Positions 35,949 to 44,753 of a stretch of DNA of 64,000 nucleotides are shown one piece after another. Location of the stretch: IMG/VR virus record IMGVR_UViG_3300021338_000004, positions 1-64,000 of that record. One strand, given 5' to 3'. The notes under the pieces are model-generated. The model saw nothing but the letters and a program-made list of their open reading frames with translations. It was not told the DNA's origin and did no database searches. This DNA is from a virus. How positions within the stretch are numbered: the stretch's first letter is position 1; each line of letters opens with the position of its first letter. Both the position numbers and the translations under genes were made by a program.

Positions 35949-36629
35949 TTACATGCCCCGCTTCTTGCGCACACCCATGGATTTGGCGCGTTTGCGACGG
36001 GCGGATGCTGAATGAGCTTTTTTGCGGGCCTTTTTAAGTGCTGCTTTTTGTGCCGCTGAAAGCTTTGGCTTGCGCAGCGTTTTACGCACCAGTGTTACCA
36101 CACCGTTGCGCACGACACGGATTTTGGCGCCATCCAGAATGGCGGATGCTTTCAGCGCAAAACGGGAAATAATCTCGTCATCGGCGCGCTCGCTGTCTTC
36201 GATACGTTTGCTCAGATAATTTGCCAGCTTTTCGCCTGCTTCTGAGTCTTCGTCATCGATAAACTGCTTCACATTCGCCTTATTGCCGCCCAGTTCCACC
36301 AATGCATCGGCAGTTGTGGCCAGAATGGCGTTATAGGCCTCTTCTTCTTCATCAGTGATCTCGCCATCACCATCCGCGTCAGCAAGGCCTGCCACCAGAC
36401 CGTTCAGCATGTTCCAGGAATAATCGTCGCCACCGATAAACTCCAGCGCCGCGGCCATACCCAGTGCGCGCTCCTGTTTGCTGCCATAGTCGTCTTCGGC
36501 GCTATCAAACAACGCTTCATCCATGGTGATTTCATCAGCAGAGACGCTTTTGTTTCCGGCGTCAGGGAATGGATTGCTTGCGGCGCTATCCAGCACCAAA
36601 GAACCACCAGTACCAAAAATATCTGTCAC
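35949..36629 (-). CDS. EF-hand protein with basic C-terminus
   Basis: 226 residues. Residues 84-95 are a canonical EF-hand calcium loop, DADGDGEITDEE, with D1, D3, D5, G6, I8 and E12 all in place. The C-terminal 45 residues are Lys/Arg/Ala-rich (AALKKARKKAHSASARRKRA), as in DNA-binding or head proteins. It lies between the sheath and tube genes. A calcium-controlled head/tail component is one reading. Partner unknown. Confidence 0.7.
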   Translation of the reverse strand: MTDIFGTGGSLVLDSAASNPFPDAGNKSVSADEITMDEALFDSAEDDYGSKQERALGMAAALEFIGGDDYSWNMLNGLVAGLADADGDGEITDEEEEAYNAILATTADALVELGGNKANVKQFIDDEDSEAGEKLANYLSKRIEDSERADDEIISRFALKASAILDGAKIRVVRNGVVTLVRKTLRKPKLSAAQKAALKKARKKAHSASARRKRAKSMGVRKKRGM

Positions 36630-36640
36630 GGTTTCTTACC

Positions 36641-38191
36641 TCACTTCATAAGGATTGGTTGCAGGGCGAAGCGACGGCCAACACCGGTTGGTGCAAAGGC
36701 CACCTGCACTTCCCACAGGTCCAGTTCGCGTTGTTTCAAAATAATGCGGTACGGCGATGTCCCGTCGCGCTCAGGATCCCGCGGTTCAACCAGGGCTTCT
36801 GCTTCAACGCGCTTTTCACAGACCTCTTTGCCGAGGCGCTGCAGCAACTCAATGGTCAGGCCGTCGGGCTCAAATTTGGCGATCGACGCAACCTGGATAA
36901 AGTCACGCAGGATATCCAGCATGATTGCGACAACGTGCTCAAATCGCAGATAGTTCTCCTGTCCCCAGCACGTCAGCACGTCACCGATAACTTTGCCCTT
37001 GTCAGCGGGATTCATGCGGATTTCATAGCGCTGGTTGCCCGACAATTGACCGGTCGTATGCAGTGGCTCAATACCGCGGCGATTGATGCGGCCGCGCTTC
37101 TCGCCAGCACGCGCGTAATGCGCGCCTTTGACATCGGCACGCCCGGTTGGTGTTGCGTTACAGATAGCCTTGGATGCCACCAGCGCACCCGAGCCGCCCC
37201 ATACGGACTTGCCGCCATACCATTCATCAGTGGCTTTGTATGGGTAATGGATGTAATCACCCATGTAGTCACTCAGGTTCAGACTTTCAATCCAGGGCTT
37301 CGCATTCTCTTCCGTCATCCACGGCGGTGCATCGAAGCGGTATTGCGCCAGCCGTACGGCTGCGATAGACGACATATGGGCGATTACAACCGGGTCATAA
37401 CACCCTGCCGCCATCATCTCGTCAAAGTCATAGTCGTCTGACTTCAGCAGATCCCATGCGTCTTTGTAGTCCTGGGTGGTTGGAATGCCGCCATTCGTGC
37501 CGCCAACGAACGCTTCGGATACCGCCTTCACATCCGCGACAAAGTCGATTTCATCTGCAATGTTTGCGCGAAATGCAGAGTTGCGGTCCTCCAGCACTGA
37601 TGGAAGGTAGGCCGTTAATCCGCTGTCGTCCCGATCATCGGGGTCTATGCCTACGCGGTAACTTTCGTTATCCATCGCACGCCATTCGCCGGCAATCAGT
37701 TCTTCAAAATGCAGGGTGAAACGCTGTGTTGCGGCATCAATGTCGCCGATAACAACGCGGCGCTTGCCGGAAGGATCGCCGTCTACGGGATACAGCTGCA
37801 GCCAATACCCTGGTGCAACATCAGTATCAGCACCAAACGCATGCGCCGATGTTGAAGCTGCACCCCCGGCATCTGCCAGGCTGATACTTGGGTATTTCGC
37901 ATCACTGGCCTTGACGACAACAACCCAGGCTCCGTAGCACTGATCCAGCGCATCTTTAAGATGCCGAAGGCCTTCTGCGCGGGTGCCCATGCGCATGGGC
38001 ATTGGCTTACCGAGCTTATCTTCCCAGTTCTCGCTGGTGACATAGAGCGGCGTACCCACCCTGCCTTTTGTTGCTTCCAGAACAGTGGCCGCCACCGTAT
38101 CCGTTGTGCCGCCGATCTTGTAGTTGTTGTCGATCGGCTGCAGAACGGTAGTCCCTGGCGCATTGGTCAGGGTTCTATTGATCATTACCAT
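36641..38191 (-). CDS. Tail sheath protein
   Basis: 516 residues. The C-terminal domain fits contractile sheath proteins: FIQVASIAKFEPDGLTIELL, then KQRELDLWEVQVAFAPTGVG and a final short strand. The N-terminal part opens with a strand-rich domain (APGTTVLQPIDNNYKIGGTT). Size is close to P2 (396) plus insertions, and to T4-like (659) minus some. Located between tube genes and the capsid gene, on the same operon. Confidence 0.8.
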   Translation of the reverse strand: MVMINRTLTNAPGTTVLQPIDNNYKIGGTTDTVAATVLEATKGRVGTPLYVTSENWEDKLGKPMPMRMGTRAEGLRHLKDALDQCYGAWVVVVKASDAKYPSISLADAGGAASTSAHAFGADTDVAPGYWLQLYPVDGDPSGKRRVVIGDIDAATQRFTLHFEELIAGEWRAMDNESYRVGIDPDDRDDSGLTAYLPSVLEDRNSAFRANIADEIDFVADVKAVSEAFVGGTNGGIPTTQDYKDAWDLLKSDDYDFDEMMAAGCYDPVVIAHMSSIAAVRLAQYRFDAPPWMTEENAKPWIESLNLSDYMGDYIHYPYKATDEWYGGKSVWGGSGALVASKAICNATPTGRADVKGAHYARAGEKRGRINRRGIEPLHTTGQLSGNQRYEIRMNPADKGKVIGDVLTCWGQENYLRFEHVVAIMLDILRDFIQVASIAKFEPDGLTIELLQRLGKEVCEKRVEAEALVEPRDPERDGTSPYRIILKQRELDLWEVQVAFAPTGVGRRFALQPILMK

Positions 38192-38235
38192 GTTTTACCT
38201 CTTCGCCTTCTGGCGCGATGGGCAATCGATACAGA

Positions 38236-38595
38236 TTATTTCTTTGGAGCTGCGCTGCGCTTCGCAGAGGGCTTTTTGGTGCTGCCCGCGTCTGCATCTT
38301 TATCTGCGCCCTTGGCCGCATTCAGGGATGCCTGATGCTCTTCATCGGTGATCACAATCAACCATGGGCGCTTTGCCAAAAACGGTGCTCGGCGAAACGC
38401 TTCCTCTTCGTCAGCAGGGATATTGAATGGACCGGCCACATCGTGTCCGTCTACAGTGATTTCGCCGTATTTGCTGATCAGATCCAGCGGATTGGAGCTG
38501 TTGTTTTTCAGCCACAGCACAGTAGTGGATGATGTGTTATTCGATGCCTGAGTGTCTGAGGCGTTCGTGTCTTGCGGGTTATTCTCGTTTTCCAT
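38236..38595 (-). CDS. Small structural protein with acidic/Asn-rich ends
   Basis: 119 residues. Low-complexity N-terminus (PQDTNASDTQASNNTSSTT), a small beta core (LWLKNNSSNPLDLISKYGEI), and a Lys/Ala-rich tail. Placed between the capsid and sheath genes, it may be a head decoration or completion protein. A 26-base hairpin lies just upstream of its start. Confidence 0.6.
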   Translation of the reverse strand: MENENNPQDTNASDTQASNNTSSTTVLWLKNNSSNPLDLISKYGEITVDGHDVAGPFNIPADEEEAFRRAPFLAKRPWLIVITDEEHQASLNAAKGADKDADAGSTKKPSAKRSAAPKK

Positions 38596-38625
38596 GACGG
38601 CTTACCTTGTAGAGATAAAGGGGGA

Positions 38626-38651
38626 TGCATGGCGATCACTGTCGCCATGCA
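38626..38651. other. Perfect hairpin downstream of the capsid gene
   Basis: TGCATGGCGA (38626-38635), 6-base loop, TCGCCATGCA (38642-38651). It lies between the capsid stop and the next gene start, with no U-tract. It probably protects or partly terminates the mRNA so the capsid message is more abundant. Confidence 0.6.
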
Positions 38652-38669
38652 AAGAGAGCGGCTTGCCCG

Positions 38670-40244
38670 TTAGTCAACAATGCGCAACCAGGTAAACCAG
38701 GAACGCCCGTTTTTCGGGTGAAGATCACGGTACGCCAGGTCATACAGGGTGTTTTTGTGCTTCAGATCGGCCTGGATGCTGTGCGGGAAGTTGATCATGG
38801 TGATAGCATCACCGGCCACGAAGCCGGCATCACCGTGGCTTGCGCCTTTTGCGTAACAGAAAACGCCCCATGGATCATCCATGTATGGGTCTTCTTTGAA
38901 GACATAGCCGAATGCGGTGCCGACCAGGTGCGGCTGTGCGATGTGACGGTATCCAGGCACTGTTTTCACAAAAGGATGTCCCAGCGAGCGCAGCAGGGCA
39001 GCGGCTTTACCACCACATACCATGCCGACCATGCCTGATTTACGTGTTGCCAGCATCAGCTTCTGACTGATTTCCTGGAACTTCACGTTCAGGCTCTGAT
39101 AATGCTCGCGGTAATTCAGACCGCTCGGAATGCCACGGCTCCACTCTGTCTCGCCCTTGGCAAAGAAGTACATGGCCATAAGGCGATTGCGATCGCGCTC
39201 TGATGCCAGGACATTGCGAGATGCGCTCAGGTTCATCTGGCCCAAATTCATACCAAACTCTCGGCCCATGCTGAACTGCGCCTGGATTGTGGAGCTACAG
39301 CCCAGAGCAGATTCATGCGGGCGCAGAGTCCAGGACTCCATGCGGTGCTCGATACCCGGGATCAGCGACGGGTCGCTTTCAATATTGATGTCGAAACCAA
39401 AGTGCACGTCCAAGCCGGATGCGACACCGGTCGAAAAGTCCGTTGTGATACCGCCGTCTTCGTAGGCAACCGTGCCGGTCAGTACGACTGTGTCACCATC
39501 ACCATTTACATAACGGCCAAAAATACCGCCTTTACCGTCATCCGAGCCGACCAGTTCGCGGTCGACATACACCATGACCATATTCGGCTTAAATGGCATT
39601 TTCTTGCCCAGATCAGTGGTGCTGGACAGGGTGAACTGCTTTTTGGTGCCATCACCCGTGCCCACCAGGCGGCGCTGGTCCATGGTGCCGTACTGCTTAT
39701 TGAAGGTTTCGTCGATGACATCGCCTTTTTTCATGTCACCGAAGTCGGAATTGGCGTGGCGTGTCAGCGCAAACAGTTCGCTTTTGTCATAGTTACCCGG
39801 AATGGTGGTGACCATGTCGTTCGTAACCATCATCAGCGCTGTTGGCACAATCAGCGCGACGCGGTGGTCGCGTAGCTCAACACCTTCGCTGGTGGACAAC
39901 GGCGCACCTGCGGAGTCGAGGATTTTACCGAGCTTATTGTCGTCCTGTGGCGCCAGCTGGCTGCGCAGCTGTGAATGCATAGAGGACATCAACTCGCTCG
40001 ATGGCAGCTGGCCGTCATGTGCATCACGGTAGCTTTCCAGCGCGTTGATTGTGCCCAGGAGCAGAGATGGGCCTTTGTCGCCCGCGCCATCAAAAATGGT
40101 CTCTTTGCATTTGCTCTGCACGATGCCAGGCCATTCAGCGCGCGGCGCGCCATCTACAAGACCCAGCGTCTGCGCGTACATTGCCTGGGCGCTTTCCTGC
40201 AGAAATGCTGTGCGGTCCAGGTATTTAGAGATATCGGTTGTCAT
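38670..40244 (-). CDS. Major capsid protein (T4 gp23-like, putative)
   Basis: 524 residues, near T4 gp23 (521). Segments PALMMVTNDMVTTIPGNYDK, HFGFDINIESDPSLIPGIEH, RNRLMAMYFFAKGETEW and MVCGGKAAALLRSLGHPF, with a conserved ending, fit large HK97-fold capsid proteins of myoviruses. It has its own 127-base upstream gap, where strong late transcription would start, and a hairpin follows. Cleavage by the prohead protease is plausible but no site is proven. Confidence 0.78.
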   Translation of the reverse strand: MTTDISKYLDRTAFLQESAQAMYAQTLGLVDGAPRAEWPGIVQSKCKETIFDGAGDKGPSLLLGTINALESYRDAHDGQLPSSELMSSMHSQLRSQLAPQDDNKLGKILDSAGAPLSTSEGVELRDHRVALIVPTALMMVTNDMVTTIPGNYDKSELFALTRHANSDFGDMKKGDVIDETFNKQYGTMDQRRLVGTGDGTKKQFTLSSTTDLGKKMPFKPNMVMVYVDRELVGSDDGKGGIFGRYVNGDGDTVVLTGTVAYEDGGITTDFSTGVASGLDVHFGFDINIESDPSLIPGIEHRMESWTLRPHESALGCSSTIQAQFSMGREFGMNLGQMNLSASRNVLASERDRNRLMAMYFFAKGETEWSRGIPSGLNYREHYQSLNVKFQEISQKLMLATRKSGMVGMVCGGKAAALLRSLGHPFVKTVPGYRHIAQPHLVGTAFGYVFKEDPYMDDPWGVFCYAKGASHGDAGFVAGDAITMINFPHSIQADLKHKNTLYDLAYRDLHPKNGRSWFTWLRIVD

Positions 40245-40371
40245 TGATTATCGCTCCAATCAATCGTACATATACCCAGCAACACGCTGGAATTAGAGCG
40301 AATCTAACAACCCCCGAAAAAGGGAACATCAACACAAAATTATTTAGTGCATCACGCACCAACGTGCGCGA
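40245..40371. promoter_or_regulatory. Upstream region of the capsid gene
   Basis: 127-base gap. It holds an inverted repeat CCAGC-AACAC-GCTGG near 40275-40290 and a GGAGCG ribosome site ahead of the capsid ATG on the minus strand. A late promoter is likely but no clear sigma-70 hexamers stand out. Confidence 0.4.
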
Positions 40372-41037
40372 TCAGGGGCGCTCGGAAATGCGTCTGCGAG
40401 CACGCTCCAGGATGTCGCCCTTAACGTGCAACTCCAGATCGCCACCCACTTCAAACAACATGTTCCCCACACTGGAAAAGTACGCTGCACCTTCAGAGTG
40501 CAGCACAATGTGACCGCCTTTCGTGATTTCGACAGCCGTGCCTGAAGCATCCTGTGTTACGCGATACACCCCATTAGGCTCTACTTCGACCGTAACGCCA
40601 TACACGGAAAATACGCGCGACGCATGGTATCCGGTCCCATCAGGACTAGGCTGGCGACCCGTGCGCTTATGCTGAAGCCTTTTAGGTCCGCGCCAGGCCT
40701 CGTCGGGAAAGTTTGGTATGCCTTCAGGGCAATAATGAACAGATCCTGTAATACGCGGGCGTCGCGTATCAGGCTGGCCGTGACTGGTGTACGGAAAATC
40801 CACCCATACAATGTCGTCCACTTGGGCGGGCATAAAATCCCCGTCCCCAGGGCGGTGCCCAACCGGCAGTTTATACGTGGCCCAGGACAATTCCTCTTCG
40901 GGTACATTGTCCTGAAGCCCCAGCAGCCGAACCAAGACACGCATGTTGTTGTCAGGATCCCGGTCACTAACCACAATCGCCTCATACTCCGGGCGATTCA
41001 GTACCGGTGCCGGATTTTCAGTGGTCATATCACTCAT
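40372..41037 (-). CDS. Baseplate spike/OB-fold protein (gpV/gp5-like)
   Basis: 221 residues. The N-terminal OB fold is recognisable: AIVVSDRDPDNNMRVLVRLL, YKLPVGHRPGDGDFMPAQVD and the YTSHGQPDTRRPRITGS loop. A strand-rich C-terminal part (VTVEVEPNGVYRVTQDASGT, GGHIVLHSEGAAYFSSVGNM) is the start of a beta-helix spike. It pierces the outer membrane on contraction. No lysozyme domain is present, unlike T4 gp5. It overlaps the hub gene by 8 bases. Confidence 0.82.
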   Translation of the reverse strand: MSDMTTENPAPVLNRPEYEAIVVSDRDPDNNMRVLVRLLGLQDNVPEEELSWATYKLPVGHRPGDGDFMPAQVDDIVWVDFPYTSHGQPDTRRPRITGSVHYCPEGIPNFPDEAWRGPKRLQHKRTGRQPSPDGTGYHASRVFSVYGVTVEVEPNGVYRVTQDASGTAVEITKGGHIVLHSEGAAYFSSVGNMLFEVGGDLELHVKGDILERARRRISERP

Positions 41038-42016
41038 GAGGCAATACTCCAGTTATGCGGCATGTGTATTTCTGGATGCTTTCATAGTGCGCAATCGCAC
41101 CAATCACGACCTTGATCGGCAGGCTTTCATCCAACGGGTTTTCCAGATCATTACGATTCCACACCAGGTCGATAGCGTCACCGCCCACCAGCCCACCATT
41201 CCCCTGCATTTGCATGTCCAGGACGGGATTGGCTGCCAGTGATAAGTTGTCGAGTGACGTTTGCGTCTGTACGCCGCTATATGCCAACGGGGCTGAGTCA
41301 ACGTGCACGCGCGACCGGATCAGGCCTTTTTCGATATGCCAACCGATGTAATTGCGATCAACCATATCTTCCAAGAGGTATTCAGCATTTTCCTGTCGGT
41401 AGCTGGCGATCTGATTCTCTTTGCTGGTGTCGTTATGGTGGTACTTGTACGGTGCAATGGTATTCAGCATATCGGACAGCCTGCGTGCCACCACCACACC
41501 GCGTCGGTAGTAGATCTGGCAGCCGGTTTCTTGCGCGATCTGCCTGACAACGCGCGAGGGCCGCACACTGGACGGTATGTGATAGCTCTCCAATAACGCA
41601 AAGCTATCAATGTCCAATGTACACCCGGGGAACAGCTCCCCCAGGACGTACTGCATTGATCGGCGGACAAAGTGGCGCGTCTGTATTGCGCGCTTCTTCA
41701 GTCGATATACCGGCGTAGCAATGCAGTTGAAGGTGATCTGGTCGTGCTCATCAATGGGCATCGTCAGAATGGTAAAGGTCTCTGTGAAGTTCATCTTGTC
41801 TCGGCGATACGGGTCCGCCAACACGACCTCAAGCTCATCATCCGGGCTTAAATTCATGTCATCACGCAGCAGGCGCTCTGTGTCTGACATCTTCAAAATG
41901 AACTTTGGACCTGAAATATCGAACATCTCGATATAGGTCGCTTCTTTCATCCACGACCGGTCGAGCGGCACGCCTTTGTGCCGTATTTCCTGCACCAATA
42001 GATGCTCTTGCGTCAT
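41030..42016 (-). CDS. Baseplate hub protein (gpD/gp27-like)
   Basis: 328 residues. The segment YIEMFDISGPKFILKMSDTE near the start and RLLRDDMNLSPDDELEVVLA, with SVRPSRVVRQIAQETGCQIY (about 145-165), are typical of hub proteins that hold the spike. Its position next to the spike gene and its ATGA coupling to the upstream gene support this. Confidence 0.72.
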   Translation of the reverse strand: MTQEHLLVQEIRHKGVPLDRSWMKEATYIEMFDISGPKFILKMSDTERLLRDDMNLSPDDELEVVLADPYRRDKMNFTETFTILTMPIDEHDQITFNCIATPVYRLKKRAIQTRHFVRRSMQYVLGELFPGCTLDIDSFALLESYHIPSSVRPSRVVRQIAQETGCQIYYRRGVVVARRLSDMLNTIAPYKYHHNDTSKENQIASYRQENAEYLLEDMVDRNYIGWHIEKGLIRSRVHVDSAPLAYSGVQTQTSLDNLSLAANPVLDMQMQGNGGLVGGDAIDLVWNRNDLENPLDESLPIKVVIGAIAHYESIQKYTCRITGVLPHE

Positions 42017-42714
42017 GCTATCGTCCCTATTGTTAATTCGATGCGGGGAATAGGAGGTACATCTACTTCATGGCCGCTAAGCACTGGCGCCAGGACTTCA
42101 TGCACAAGCTCCACCGCAAATAGTCGCCCTTCATCCAGCTCAACACTGATATCGTCCGCCTGAAACTGCTTGGGCGTATCGAATACCACGGGGAGATGGA
42201 ACTCCTGGCCCTGTATGCGGTACGCGATCACGGTAGATGTGTGCTTGGATAAGTAGAAATGCCAGGCCAGCAGCAGGCGCTCAAGGTCTGCTGAGCTGGA
42301 TGCACCGATCATGATGCGGTAACGAAGCTTTACCTCTGACAGGGTCAGATCGTATTTGGAGAGATTGTCGGGCGACAACCAGGAGAATTCCGGTTGATGA
42401 TGCAGCGCGGTGTCTTGCCCGTCCGCGGTCCCCATGCCAATTTCCCGGTAGTAGTACACCATCGGCCACGCGAAGCTATTAAGCTCTTTGTCCGCTATAC
42501 GGCGCATACCGGATTTGCGTGTCACTTTGCGCGCCAGCTCGCTGGGAGACTTTGACAGCCCTCTGGCGATTTGATCCATTGGCGCGCGCTTCAAGAACAG
42601 CTGAAAATCACGGCTACCCTTATCCTTATCGATGCTCTCAATGGCAGCTGCAAGGTGTCGACCGATTGCATGATCAACCGCGTCCAACTCAGAAATATCA
42701 ACAGTGTCCATCAA
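42013..42714 (-). CDS. Unknown baseplate-operon protein A
   Basis: 233 residues, coupled by ATGA to both neighbours in the hub/wedge gene run. Mixed alpha/beta with DDISVELDEGRLFAVELVHE at the C-terminal end and a strand ending PRIELTIGTIA. Possibly a baseplate wedge or hub accessory protein. No family recognised. Confidence 0.62.
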   Translation of the reverse strand: MMDTVDISELDAVDHAIGRHLAAAIESIDKDKGSRDFQLFLKRAPMDQIARGLSKSPSELARKVTRKSGMRRIADKELNSFAWPMVYYYREIGMGTADGQDTALHHQPEFSWLSPDNLSKYDLTLSEVKLRYRIMIGASSSADLERLLLAWHFYLSKHTSTVIAYRIQGQEFHLPVVFDTPKQFQADDISVELDEGRLFAVELVHEVLAPVLSGHEVDVPPIPRIELTIGTIA

Positions 42715-43271
42715 TACAGTATTCCTGCAGGTCTATCGGCTTTCGCCTCCTGGTGTGGCTCAACATCTACCACCGGCAGATCCGGCGCATTGGTTAGCAA
42801 TGCTGGATCCATCGTGAACGGCACCAGCAAGTGCCGTTTGCCACCTGCAGCGCCTTTGCCGATACCTTCTGAACGCAGCAGGTACAGCAACGTAATGCGG
42901 ATATCGTCATCTGGCATCACCTCTTCCAGCCAGATAACGCTCTGCTGGGGAATGTCTGACTCCTGGATAAGAAAGACCACCGGCTCGTCAGGCAAGCTGT
43001 CGCTGTCTGTCCCGTCCATGAGTATTTGTACACCCGTGCCATCAGAAGGCAGCTCGATTGCCTTTGAGGCTATGGGTTCGGCGTATATCAACGGGCGTTC
43101 CTGTGCTTCAAAACTGCCTACAACATCATCCTGCCCGGTCTCTATTGGTGCAGCCTCTGAGGCTTTGAAGATCAGCACGTCAAACGCTTCAGGATGAGCA
43201 CTGATCATTTTATTCAGATCAGCAGCAACAGCATCGCTGACTGCCCGTCGATTAATGGGGGCCAGTGTCAT
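42711..43271 (-). CDS. Unknown baseplate-operon protein B
   Basis: 186 residues, ATGA-coupled at both ends. Acidic with a PxEVVFLI-like stretch (DEPVVFLIQESDIPQQSVIW) and a hydrophobic end (DLPVVDVEPHQEAKADRPAG). Probably structural by position. Not recognised. Confidence 0.6.
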   Translation of the reverse strand: MTLAPINRRAVSDAVAADLNKMISAHPEAFDVLIFKASEAAPIETGQDDVVGSFEAQERPLIYAEPIASKAIELPSDGTGVQILMDGTDSDSLPDEPVVFLIQESDIPQQSVIWLEEVMPDDDIRITLLYLLRSEGIGKGAAGGKRHLLVPFTMDPALLTNAPDLPVVDVEPHQEAKADRPAGILY

Positions 43272-44449
43272 AAATCCTCCGCCAAGGCTTTCACCTGACT
43301 AATGGGCATGCCATTCATGCCAGAAAATACTTTGTAGGCTTGCTCTGGGCTGGATCCGTATAGTTTTGCGCGGTCCAGTTCGGCTCTCAGTGCAACTTTA
43401 AGGGCGTCTTTTGATTTTGAAGGCTTGGATGCAGCTTTCTTGACGGCATCAATCGCCTTTTGACGACCGGCTTTCTCTTTCGCTAAGCGTTGCTTCAGGT
43501 TGCGGACCTGTGCCTGAAGCGAGGCAACCATTTTTTTGTCTTTGAGTGATTCCGAGAATCCTTTCTGCGCATTCTGGATCCGCTTCAACGCCCGTTCAGC
43601 GGCGTCTCGGTCAACGTCTTTAGGGCGCGCGCGGCTCAGTGCCTTGTGTTCATCCTGTTTCAGAAATGCACCGCTGGCTGTGCCGCCATAGCTGATCTGA
43701 GCGGCTTGTTTCTCCATGGCCTGGCCTAGAGTCGCTTGCACTGTTGGCGACTTGAGCGCTGAAAGCGTCTTAATAACGTGCTTACAGCAGCAGCCGGTTA
43801 GGTTGGGGTTGCGAATCTTAGGGAAGTCTTTTTCATACGGAGTCAACGCAAAGTTACCCACGGTTGCGATGTAGCGATACCAGAACTGGTGGCGACCACA
43901 GGGGCAATCAAACGAAACTTTCCCACGGGAAATTAAGTCTCTTGCAGCGCTGTAGTAGTTTGATGCGCTGGTCAAGGCGCTCATCCAGCCTTCCAGGCGG
44001 ACGCGAACCTGGTAATGGCTCTGCTCACTTCCAGGACTTGCCGCCACCAGGAATGTGAGCGTGCCCGCCCCTACCTTATAAAGGCGGGCATAACTGATTT
44101 CCTTAGCCCGTGCTATATCGGCCTTGTCAGACGACGCCACCAGCTGATCGATCAACGCACCACGACTTGACCCGTATTTCTTTGCTGTGTGGCGGCGGGA
44201 TTGATCAAAGCCGCGCATATCGTCCGCTGTAAACGGCGTTCCATCGGCTTTTCGACCGATTAGAACTTCCATCTGCGGCGGTACATCACCGGTTCTGATA
44301 GCCTCCCTGATCTGTGCAGGGCTTAACGTGCGCTGGGCGTATTGCCGTTCCTGAATGTTGTCTCGACGCTGCGCATTCAGCCACGCATCCGCTTTACGCC
44401 AATCTGCAGACTTCCACTCTCGGAACACTCGCTTATTTGATGCCATCAC
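43268..44449 (-). CDS. SWIM-like zinc protein in the tail operon
   Basis: 393 residues. CPCGRH near residue 183 and CCCKH near 221 form a Cys-x-Cys...Cys-x-His pattern like a SWIM zinc finger, which usually binds DNA or protein. The N-terminal part is basic (FREWKSADWRKADAWLNAQR) and the C-terminal part is a basic coiled coil (KQRLAKEKAGRQKAIDAVKK). It sits among baseplate genes, where similar proteins occur in several myoviruses. Possible roles are baseplate assembly or DNA-binding during packaging. A near-copy of the palindrome is inside it. Confidence 0.6.
   Translation of the reverse strand: MMASNKRVFREWKSADWRKADAWLNAQRRDNIQERQYAQRTLSPAQIREAIRTGDVPPQMEVLIGRKADGTPFTADDMRGFDQSRRHTAKKYGSSRGALIDQLVASSDKADIARAKEISYARLYKVGAGTLTFLVAASPGSEQSHYQVRVRLEGWMSALTSASNYYSAARDLISRGKVSFDCPCGRHQFWYRYIATVGNFALTPYEKDFPKIRNPNLTGCCCKHVIKTLSALKSPTVQATLGQAMEKQAAQISYGGTASGAFLKQDEHKALSRARPKDVDRDAAERALKRIQNAQKGFSESLKDKKMVASLQAQVRNLKQRLAKEKAGRQKAIDAVKKAASKPSKSKDALKVALRAELDRAKLYGSSPEQAYKVFSGMNGMPISQVKALAEDL
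43919..43932. promoter_or_regulatory. Near-copy of the dispersed palindrome (TTTCCCACGGGAAA)
   Basis: One central base differs from the perfect palindrome. It lies in coding sequence of gene 43268-44449. Confidence 0.45.
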
Positions 44450-44753
44450 TCACTTCCATGTAGTGCCGGATCCGCGAACGTATCCAAGAGGCGGGCGGTA
44501 GTGGCACCTTGGAGCCGATGCGCATTTGTCCTCTGAGGTCATCAAGGCCGGCACTTATTGCGACAACGCGCTTGGGGGATGCAGTCCCGTAGTAACGATA
44601 GGCAACAAGATCAGGCCTGTGTGCTTCATCAGCTGAGATTTCCCATGAATCCCACTGATCGCGCTCAGGCGATGTGCGCAGCTCCATGTAAAAGTCCCGG
44701 CGAACCAGTGCATCTTTTATGTTTGCGGGATCCAGACGCGGTATAGGCTCCAT
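44433..44753 (-). CDS. Baseplate wedge protein with LysM/gpX-like fold (gp53-like)
   Basis: 106 residues. The stretch WEISADEAHRPDLVAYRYYG followed by RVVAISAGLDDLRGQMRIGS and VPLPPASWIRSRI resembles the LysM-like pattern of T4 gp53 and P2 gpX ('D-x-x-x-R-x-Y-G...G-x-x-i-x-l-P'). Such proteins join baseplate wedges to the hub. It overlaps the next gene by 17 bases. Confidence 0.65.
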   Translation of the reverse strand: MEPIPRLDPANIKDALVRRDFYMELRTSPERDQWDSWEISADEAHRPDLVAYRYYGTASPKRVVAISAGLDDLRGQMRIGSKVPLPPASWIRSRIRHYMEVSDGIK

